A stretch of DNA of 5,733 nucleotides from JALZAA01 sp046727755. GTDB lineage: Bacteria; Actinomycetota; Acidimicrobiia; IMCC26256; JACDBD01. Position numbers and translations under genes: made by a program. The notes below the pieces were generated by a model. That model had not been told where the DNA came from. It saw nothing but the letters and a program-made list of their open reading frames with translations, and ran no database searches. The stretch is from assembly GCA_046727755.1 (NCBI GenBank), contig JBKPDG010000120.1, forward strand, positions 1 to 5,733, given 5' to 3'. This document shows, piece after piece, positions 1 to 4,686 of this stretch (positions are counted from its first letter, which is position 1; every line of letters begins with the position of its first letter).

Positions 1-166
1 GCTGCCCCTGGATCAGCGGTAGAAGATCCTTTTCGTACACGGGCTGTCCGGAGACAATGGCCAAGGGTTCTCGGGAAGCCGCCGCCTCCTGTCCCTGGGC
101 CAAACCGGAAGAAACCAAGAAGAGCCCGCCGATGAACAGCAATAACGTCATGAGTGGCCTCCGCAT
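1..166 (-). CDS. Exported SurA-N-like protein, 5' end only (partial)
   Basis: Only the first 55 codons are in the window; the gene continues past base 1. The start at 166 is preferred because an AAGGAGA ribosome site (171-177) lies 4 bases upstream; a second Met at codon 6 has no such site. Residues 1-5 are basic (MRRPL), residues about 6-22 form a hydrophobic helix, and SGLAQ around 20-24 is a plausible signal-peptidase cleavage site, so the protein should be exported. The mature start, about residues 34-55 (EPLAIVSGQPVYEKDLL), resembles the opening strand and helix of SurA-N/parvulin-associated chaperone domains (pattern VxGxPVxExDL). From memory, such a segment also precedes a thioredoxin/DsbA-like domain in some Acidobacteria-like proteins. 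The catalytic part is not visible, so foldase versus disulfide oxidoreductase cannot be decided. The GC content is lower than that of the genes to the right. Confidence 0.6.
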   Translation of the reverse strand, partial: MRRPLMTLLLFIGGLFLVSSGLAQGQEAAASREPLAIVSGQPVYEKDLLPLIQGQ

Positions 167-170
167 CCTG

Positions 171-177
171 TCTCCTT
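171..177 (-). promoter_or_regulatory. Ribosome binding site of the exported-protein gene, abutting an IS end
   Basis: On the minus strand this reads AAGGAGA, a near-ideal Shine-Dalgarno site 4 bases before the ATG at 166. Only three bases separate it from the end of the ISL3 remnant at 181, so the native promoter and leader upstream have been displaced and transcription must start inside or beyond the element. Confidence 0.6.
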
Positions 178-180
178 AGC

Positions 181-434
181 GGATTCATCCGGGAATTCCG
201 TGGATAGCCGAGTAGAGATCTTCGCCAAGGGGCACCAGTACCTCACGCTCATCTGCGACTTGGACCAGGCGACCGTCGAATACCTCGCGGAGGACCGCAA
301 ACAGGCCAGCCTGGAAGGCTATCAAGAAGCTGGCCTACGGCTTCCGGAACCGAGAACACTTCAAGGCGGCCATCTACTTCCACTGGGGTGGCCTCGACCT
401 CTACCCGGCTACCCACGGAAAAGCCGGATGAACC
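181..434 (+). mobile_element. Internally deleted ISL3-family insertion sequence (MITE-like remnant)
   Basis: The two ends form imperfect terminal inverted repeats. Bases 181-207 begin GGATTCATCCGGGAATTCCG, and the reverse complement of 409-434 begins GGTTCATCCGGCTTTTCCG; both then continue into GTGG(A/G)TAG. They differ by one gap and about four substitutions. This matches the terminal repeats I remember for ISL3 elements (TTCATCC... CCGTGGGT). Inside are two scraps of an ISL3 transposase (see the pseudogene entry). The element is 254 bp, against a usual length of more than 1.2 kb. The 8-bp flanks (173-180 and 435-442) do not match, so no target duplication survives. Both ends are present, so it could in principle have been moved in trans by an intact relative. 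Confidence 0.8.
200..431 (+). pseudogene. ISL3-family transposase, two fragments joined by deletion
   Basis: Two pieces of the ISL3 DDE transposase are recognisable. The first, about 218-320 in the frame of the codon at 200, reads FAKGHQYLTLICDLDQATVE then YLAEDRKQASLEGY. This is the region following the first catalytic Asp, and the usual DEK before FAKGH is replaced by VEI. The second is in another frame, 321-428, starting IKKLAYGFRNREHFKAAIYF and ending GGLDLYPATHGKAG; it is the extreme C-terminus, with its TGA (429-431) lying inside the right terminal repeat, as expected for a complete 3' end. Roughly 75 of about 400 residues remain. The N-terminal zinc-binding/HTH part and the catalytic core between the pieces are gone. 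The junction lies near 318-325 and puts the pieces out of frame, so no functional protein is possible. Confidence 0.85.
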
Positions 435-493
435 TGTATAGGGTACTTCACCGTTTTGGTCAATAGGGGACACTCGTCACCAGTTATCTCCAG

Positions 494-697
494 CTACCGG
501 GCGAGACTCCCGAGCACCTCGGTCACTACCCGCGCCACGTCCGGCCTGCCCACCTGACGGTAGTGCGCGAGCCAGTGATCCCAGTCGCTCCGGCGGACGA
601 GCACCTTGCCATAGGGCCGGTAGTGGGCGGACGGTGGGGGTCGGCGAGGGCGGTCCCGCAGCCAGCGCACGGAACACCCGCTGTAGTGCGCGAGGGT
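494..697 (-). pseudogene. Excisionase-type helix-turn-helix protein, decayed or frameshifted
   Basis: The last 67 codons before the TAG at 494 read as a small winged HTH/excisionase-like DNA-binding protein. LAHYSGCSVRWLRD is the HTH, RPYGKVLVRRSDWDHWL is the wing plus following helix (the usual GGKxLVRRSDFDxW pattern), and GRPDVARVVTEVL is a C-terminal tail. Between them the frame is garbled: shifting by one base over about 626-649 restores LADPHRPP, the expected linker between helix 2 and the wing. This implies one extra base near 648-650 and one missing base near 625-630. No ATG, GTG or TTG lies in frame just upstream of the HTH; the open frame continues to 961 only as Ser/Arg/Pro-rich text that shadows the leucine-zipper gene. 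Such proteins usually sit beside integrases; none is visible here. The family call is from motif resemblance. Confidence 0.5.
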
Positions 698-698
698 C

Positions 699-740
699 CG
701 GCGCCGACCGCGCCTCGATCGGCGCCGACCGCGCGAGGCG
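699..740. repeat. Two tandem 21-bp units sharing a 15-bp core
   Basis: CGGCGCCGACCGCGC occurs at 699-713 and again at 720-734, a period of 21 bp. The last 6 bases of each unit differ. It lies just upstream (on the minus strand) of the HTH remnant and downstream of the leucine-zipper stop at 750. It could be operator-like, but a simple duplication in GC-rich spacer is as likely. Confidence 0.45.
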
Positions 741-749
741 GCGGCGGCG

Positions 750-1062
750 CTACGCCGTGGGCCAGAGGCGCTGCTTGAGCTGACCGACCAGGCGCTCGAG
801 CTCGCCAACCCACTGCCGGAGGGCCGCGTTCTCGGCGCGGAGCCGGGCGAGCGTGGCGGCGGGCTCATGGGCGCGCCGCACACGCCAGCGGATGATGCGA
901 CACCGGGGGAGCAGACGCGCTGCGGCCGGCGCCCCGTCAGGGGCCGGCCCAGACCGCGCACAGACCGACCTCTAGCGGCGTACGTACGTCACCCGGCGGG
1001 ACTTCGGGCCAGGCGACAGGGACACCCTCACGGGTCGCCGGCGCGAGGGGCTCAGAGGTCAT
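750..1062 (-). pseudogene. Small leucine-zipper (coiled-coil) protein with a one-base frameshift
   Basis: I do not recognise the family. Read leftward from ATG at 1062 (MTSEPLAPATREGVPVAWPE) to about 941, the frame then meets a stop at 937-939. Dropping one base in the GGGG run at 940-943 continues smoothly as AGPDGAPAAARLLPRC and on to a TAG at 750-752, giving about 103 residues. The C-terminal third is a clear heptad repeat: in LRAENAALRQWVGELERLVG (then QL), leucines fall every seventh residue four times, the hallmark of a parallel dimeric coiled coil. A basic stretch (RIIRWRVRRAHEP) precedes it. It would be cotranscribed with the HTH frame about 50 bp downstream. An upstream GTG at 1122 in the same frame is an alternative start; neither has a strong ribosome site. 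Treating the two frames as one gene is my inference. Confidence 0.35.
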
Positions 1063-1135
1063 GCGGGCCGGGTCCGCCCCCCAGCTCAGGAACATCGCGG
1101 CGGGGGGCAGGTCGGGCGCCACGCGCGACTGTCCG

Positions 1136-1154
1136 CTGCTAAGGATCTGCTAAG
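1136..1154. repeat. Short direct repeat CTGCTAAG, twice at 11-bp spacing
   Basis: CTGCTAAG is present at 1136-1143 and 1147-1154, about one helical turn apart, in the spacer upstream of the leucine-zipper frame. It could be a pair of binding half-sites on the same face of the helix, or chance. Confidence 0.3.
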
Positions 1155-1175
1155 CCGAAGGGGTCGAAGACCGTA

Positions 1176-1216
1176 GAACATAGGGGAACACGGGCCTCCC
1201 GTCTTCCCCAGTGTTC
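1176..1216. terminator. Long imperfect hairpin between the MFS gene and the decayed module
   Basis: GAACA (1176-1180) pairs with TGTTC (1212-1216), GGGGAA (1183-1188) with TTCCCC (1204-1209), and ACGGG (1190-1194) with CCCGT (1198-1202), with a 3-base loop CCT. The stem totals 16 base pairs interrupted by a 2x2 internal loop and one C-C mismatch. It lies about 90 bp downstream of the MFS stop codon (transcribed leftward), so it could end that transcript. There is no T-run on either side, so a classical intrinsic terminator is not supported. A palindromic repeat or mobile-element relic is an equal alternative. Confidence 0.35.
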
Positions 1217-1306
1217 GTTGGTTTTCAATGGCTTTCGCCGTTCGTGTGGAACTATCGGACCAACGGACGGAGGTAGGGAGGATTCGCATAGCCGCAAATA
1301 CGTGCC

Positions 1307-2500
1307 TCAGGCATCGCCAAGCGACGGGGGGCGCGCCCGTTCGCTGACCCAGGCGGCCAGAATTCCAGCGGCCGCAAGCGCCAGTAGCGGACCCGCGGTC
1401 CAGAGGATCGCCGTCCAGCCCTGCCGATGGAGGAGCTGGCCGGACGAGAGCGAGGTCACCGCGACCGTCGTCCAGATCAGGAAATCGTTGGCCGCTTGGG
1501 CCTTCGTCCGCTCTCCGGGCATGTAGGTCCGGGTCACGAGCGCGGAGCCGCCCACGAACATGAGATTCCAGCCCACGCCCACCAGCAGCAGTGCCAGCCA
1601 GAAATGCCATACCGTCGAGCCCGAAGCCGCCACCACCAGGCTCGCGACGTTGACGGCGATGCCGATCGCGATCGTGGCGCGCTCGCCGGTGCGCTGGATG
1701 AGCGTGCCCGTGAAGAAACCGGGCAGGAACATGCCGACGAGGTGCCACTGGATGACGAACGCCGCGTCGCTCAAGCCGTGGGCGTGGTGCGCCATCATCG
1801 CGAGCGGCGTGCCGGTCATCAGGAGGTTCATCACGCCGTACGCTGCCATCGCGCTGATGACGGCCATGACGAACAGGGGCTGCCGGACGATGGCGCTGAC
1901 CGGGCGCGCTGCGCCCGCGACACGCGACTCGACGGGCGCCGGCAGGCGGAGGCCCAGCAAGAGCCCGACGGTCACGAGGGCGAAGAGCGGGATGCAGAGG
2001 AACGATGCGGCGTACCGCGTGTCGAGGAGATCCGCGGTCGTGCGGGCGAGCTGAGGCCCCACGAAGCCCGCCACGAGACCGCCGGCGAGCACGAAGGAGA
2101 TGGCCCGGCCCCGTCGTTCGGGCGTCACCGCCTCGGCGGCGGCGAAGCGGTAGAGCTGGGCGAACGCCGCCGCGCTGCCCAGGAGGAACCCCCCGCCGCT
2201 GAGCAGCCAGAAGCTCCGAACGACGACGGCCCACGCTCCGACCAGGCCGCCCGCCATCGTGAGCCCGCTCCCGACGATGAAGGCGAGCCGGCGTCCGGCG
2301 CGTCGTGTGAGCAGCGAGGCCGGGATCGTGCCGAGCGCGGTGCCGACGGTGAGGGCCGTGACCGGCAGCGTCGCCAGCGACTTGTCGGAAGCGAGGTCGT
2401 GTCCCGCCAGCGTGCCGATCGTCGCCATGAGCGAGGCCGTGCTGAGGGAGGCAGCCTGACAGAGCGCGAGCAGGAGCACGTTCCGCCGGCTTCGCTCCAC
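1307..2500 (-). CDS. MFS transporter, 12 transmembrane helices
   Basis: A 397-residue integral membrane protein of the major facilitator superfamily. Hydrophobic helices are visible at roughly 8-30, 44-65, 72-94, 97-118, 133-152, 165-186, 208-231, 246-268, 273-292, 296-320, 338-356 and 362-385, with a longer polar loop between the two halves (about 187-205). SLLTRRAGRR (62-71) is a degenerate signature loop between helices 2 and 3, and LIQRTGER (267-274) is its counterpart in the second half. TYMPGERTKAQAANDF (325-340) near helix 11 is a feature I associate with an uncharacterised MFS clade. Substrate is unknown. GTG at 2500 is chosen because AGAGGG (2505-2510) lies 4 bases before it; GTG at 2518 would add six residues. 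The open frame extends much further upstream but only as antisense of the crotonase gene. It is divergent from that gene. Confidence 0.88.
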   Translation of the reverse strand: MERSRRNVLLLALCQAASLSTASLMATIGTLAGHDLASDKSLATLPVTALTVGTALGTIPASLLTRRAGRRLAFIVGSGLTMAGGLVGAWAVVVRSFWLLSGGGFLLGSAAAFAQLYRFAAAEAVTPERRGRAISFVLAGGLVAGFVGPQLARTTADLLDTRYAASFLCIPLFALVTVGLLLGLRLPAPVESRVAGAARPVSAIVRQPLFVMAVISAMAAYGVMNLLMTGTPLAMMAHHAHGLSDAAFVIQWHLVGMFLPGFFTGTLIQRTGERATIAIGIAVNVASLVVAASGSTVWHFWLALLLVGVGWNLMFVGGSALVTRTYMPGERTKAQAANDFLIWTTVAVTSLSSGQLLHRQGWTAILWTAGPLLALAAAGILAAWVSERARPPSLGDA

Positions 2501-2560
2501 GAGGCCCTCTTGTACCACAGGTCGTCGGACGCCTGGCAACTTCGAGCCCCGTGCTCGCGG

Positions 2561-2566
2561 TATGAT
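2561..2566 (+). promoter_or_regulatory. Candidate -10 element (TATGAT) for the crotonase-reductase pair
   Basis: TATGAT preceded by GG lies in the divergent intergenic region, 28 bp before the ATG at 2594 and 55 bp before the preferred ATG at 2621. The same 8-mer GGTATGAT occurs before the RraA-like gene at 4617-4624, and both stand out against very GC-rich surroundings. No good -35 hexamer is seen at the usual spacing. Confidence 0.4.
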
Positions 2567-2620
2567 CGGCCCCGGGTCGCGGTGCGGTGAAGGATGGGCC
2601 CGGAGAGGAGCGGATCGAGG

Positions 2621-3407
2621 ATGGCCACCGACGGGGCGGGTGACATCCTGCTGGAGCGCGAGGGGCGCGTCGCGGTCCTCACGGTCAACCGGCCGGAGGC
2701 GCGGAACGCCATGACGTTCGAGATGTACGACGCGCTCCACGACCACATGGAGCGCCTCGACGCGGACCCGGACGTCCGGGTGGTCGTGCTCCGCGGGGCC
2801 GGCGACAAGTCGTTCGTCAGCGGCACCGACATCCGGCAGTTCCTGGAGTTCCGGACCCGCGAGCACGCGCTTGCCTACGAGGCGCGCATCGGCCGCGTGC
2901 TGCGCCGGATCCACGGGATGGTGAGGCCGACGATCGCGATGGTGCAGGGGGACGCCGTGGGTGGGGGACTCTTCATGTCCCTGGCCTGCGACCTCCGGCT
3001 CGTCGCCGCCCACGCCCGCTTCGGGGCGCCGGTGGCGCGGACCCTCGGAAACTGCCCCGCGCCGTCGAGCGTGTCGCTCCTGGCCGCCGCCGTCGGGCCT
3101 ATCCGGGCGCGCGAGCTGATGCTGACCGCCCGGCTCGTCGACGCGCCGGGCGAAGGCTCTCGGGCTGGTCGACGAGGTGCATCCGGCCGCCGCGCTGGAG
3201 GGCCGCGTGCGCGAGCTGTCGGCGCAGATCGCGACGTTCGCGCCGCTCACGCTCGCCGCGGCCAAGGAGGCGACGCGCCGGATCCTCCAGGCGTTCACCG
3301 TGCGGGATGCGGAGGATCTTCTCCTTTCCTGCTACCTGAGCGAGGATTTCCAGGAAGGAGTCCGGGCGTTCCTCGAGAAGCGGCGCGCGGCGTGGAAGGG
3401 CCGCTGA
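2621..3407 (+). CDS. Crotonase-fold (enoyl-CoA hydratase/isomerase family) protein, frameshifted
   Basis: Crotonase-superfamily fold acting on an acyl-CoA thioester, presumably cytosolic. VNRPEARNAM (22-31), KSFVSGTDIRQF (63-74) and GDAVGGGLFMSLACDLR (110-126) are the CoA-binding and oxyanion-hole segments. The frame breaks near 3143-3147: one extra base after LVDA must be skipped to reach RAKALGLVDEVHPAAALEGR and the normal C-terminal helices, ending at the TGA at 3405-3407. Corrected length is 261 residues, typical of the family. Uncorrected, the first frame stays open into the next gene. Both glutamates that catalyse hydration in rat mitochondrial hydratase (E144, E164) align with Phe118 and Val138, so hydratase activity is doubtful; an isomerase, hydrolase or other role is possible. 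The start at 2621 gives the usual family N-terminus and has GGAGAGGAG about 10 bases upstream; ATG 2594 in frame would add nine residues. Confidence 0.8.
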
Positions 3408-3457
3408 CGTCCGTCCCGGCCGGAGCCACGAACGGCCGGCCGTGGTCCGGCGGAACC

Positions 3458-4603
3458 ATGGTCGACGTCCTGGTGGTGGGGGCCGGACCCGCCGGCGCCA
3501 CGGCCGCCCTCGTCCTGGCCCGGGCGGGGGTCGACGTGGCTCTCCTCGACCGGGCGCCGCTCCCCCGGGACAAGACGTGCGGGGGCGGCGTCGTGGCGCG
3601 CGCGCTCGAAGCGCTGCCGCACGGTGTGGCGATTCCGGTCGAGCGGCGGCTCGGCAAGGTCGAATCGCGCTTCGTGGCCGCCGGCCTTGCCGTGACCGTC
3701 GAGCGAGAGACGCCCCTCGTCCACATGGCGATGCGCGCGCCGCTCGACCTCGTGCTCGCCGAGGCCGCCGGCGCCGCAAGTGCCGCGCTCTGGACGCCGT
3801 GCGCGATCGAGCGCGTCGGGCTCGGGGCGGACCACGTCGCCGTCGAGACGAATCGCGGGTCGCTGCGCGCCCGGTTCCTCGTGGCGGCCGATGGCGCGAC
3901 CGGCCCGACCGCCCGCGCGGCGGGCTGGACCCAGCCGCTGGCCTCGGTGCCCGCCCTCGAGGCGGAGGTGGAGGTGCCCTCTCTCGTCCTCGATCGCTAC
4001 ACCGACCGCGCCCGGTTCGATCTCGGGGTCCCGGCTGGAGGCTACGGATGGGTCTTTCCCAAGGCCACGCACCTCTCGGTGGGCGTCGGTGTCTTCACGC
4101 GCGGCGACGTCAGGCGGCGCCTCCGTGACGAGCTCTCGCGCTATCTCGACGCCGTCGGTCTCGGCGAGGCGAGCGTGCTGCGCGTCCGGGGAGCGCCCAT
4201 CCCCATCCGGCCTCGGCGCGACGCCGCGCGTGGTCGAGTCCTCCTCACGGGCGACGCCGCCGGCCTCGCGGACCCGCTTACGGGCGAGGGGATCTCCCTC
4301 GCGATCCTGAGCGGACGTCTCGCCGCGGAGTCGCTCCTCCGGGCTCGGCTCGAGTCTCGCGCCGCCGCGGTCGAGTACCGCGCAGCGCTCGAACGCGGCA
4401 TTCTCCGCGAGCTTCGCATCGCACGGGGCCTGGCGTGGGTGCTCTACCGCCGGCCGGGCCTCGTGCGCCGGCTTGTTCCGCGGGTCGGCCAGCTGGCCGG
4501 GGAAGCGCTGACCGAGGTCGTGGCCGGCCGCCGCACCTACCGGGAACTGGTATGGAGCGGCCTGGCCTGGCGGCGGCTCCTGGCTGCCCTCGCGGTCCGA
4601 TGA
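3458..4603 (+). CDS. Geranylgeranyl reductase family FAD-dependent oxidoreductase
   Basis: A 381-residue flavoprotein of the geranylgeranyl reductase/PHBH-like class, which reduces isoprenoid double bonds (in chlorophyll side chains, archaeal-type lipids or quinones) or related substrates. Seen: the N-terminal FAD dinucleotide fold with VVGAGPAG (6-13) and acidic Asp31 closing the second strand; DKTCGGG (38-44), the family's Cys-containing motif; AADGATG (143-149); GGYGWVFPK (194-202), a signature near the active site; GAPIPI (245-250); and GDAAGLADPLTGEGI (265-279), which binds the FAD ribityl and pyrophosphate. No transmembrane segment is evident, although the C-terminus is rich in Arg and hydrophobic residues. 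The ATG at 3458 is placed right before the FAD motif; its ribosome site is weak (GGCGGAA). It follows the crotonase stop by 50 bp, so cotranscription is likely. The substrate cannot be named from sequence. Confidence 0.88.
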   Translation: MVDVLVVGAGPAGATAALVLARAGVDVALLDRAPLPRDKTCGGGVVARALEALPHGVAIPVERRLGKVESRFVAAGLAVTVERETPLVHMAMRAPLDLVLAEAAGAASAALWTPCAIERVGLGADHVAVETNRGSLRARFLVAADGATGPTARAAGWTQPLASVPALEAEVEVPSLVLDRYTDRARFDLGVPAGGYGWVFPKATHLSVGVGVFTRGDVRRRLRDELSRYLDAVGLGEASVLRVRGAPIPIRPRRDAARGRVLLTGDAAGLADPLTGEGISLAILSGRLAAESLLRARLESRAAAVEYRAALERGILRELRIARGLAWVLYRRPGLVRRLVPRVGQLAGEALTEVVAGRRTYRELVWSGLAWRRLLAALAVR

Positions 4604-4618
4604 CCCCGTCCCACCGGG

Positions 4619-4624
4619 TATGAT
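4619..4624 (+). promoter_or_regulatory. Candidate -10 element (TATGAT) for the RraA-like gene
   Basis: TATGAT, again preceded by GG, lies 16 bp after the reductase stop and 63 bp before the RraA-like start. It matches the element at 2561-2566. It suggests the RraA-like gene has its own promoter and is not simply read from the upstream operon. No clear -35 is present. Confidence 0.4.
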
Positions 4625-4674
4625 GGGCGGGCGCCGGCCGGGCGGCTAGCCCGAGACCCCTACCTGCCTTGCCT

Positions 4675-4679
4675 GGAGG
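4675..4679 (+). promoter_or_regulatory. Shine-Dalgarno site deciding the RraA-like start
   Basis: GGAGG ends 7 bases before the ATG at 4687. This favours that codon over the in-frame upstream start at 4669, which would place the ribosome site inside the coding sequence. Confidence 0.75.
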
Positions 4680-4686
4680 TCACTCG

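Noticed and set aside
494..961. 155-residue minus-strand protein as one intact gene
   Set aside because: Only the last 67 codons look like a protein family; the first part is a Ser/Arg/Pro-rich shadow of the leucine-zipper frame.
1136..1175. tRNA-like sequence (CTGCTAAG anticodon-loop resemblance and GGTCGAAG like a T-loop)
   Set aside because: No acceptor stem, D-arm or properly spaced T-arm can be folded, so it is not a tRNA gene or a recognisable fragment.
1176..1221. Integron attC site
   Set aside because: The palindrome lacks the RYYYAAC/GTTRRRY core pair with correct spacing, and no integron integrase or cassette array is present.
1427..2590. 387-residue plus-strand open frame across the MFS gene
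   Set aside because: It is highly charged, low-complexity antisense of the transporter with no motifs; a typical GC-rich shadow frame.
2501..3298. Long N-terminal extension of the MFS transporter (open frame to 3298)
   Set aside because: It is antisense to the crotonase gene, has no recognisable domain and is rich in Arg/His/Asp as expected for a shadow frame; the GTG at 2500 with its AGAGGG site gives a normal-length transporter.
2594..4603. A single 669-residue crotonase-FAD reductase fusion protein
   Set aside because: The crotonase C-terminus is clearly present in a different frame up to 3407, and the stretch between 3146 and 3458 in the fused frame is Arg/Gly/Pro-rich off-frame text with no domain.
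4639..4653. Small hairpin CGGGC/GCCCG as a terminator or riboswitch after the reductase gene
   Set aside because: Only five base pairs in very GC-rich DNA, no T-run, and it sits downstream of the likely promoter of the next gene.
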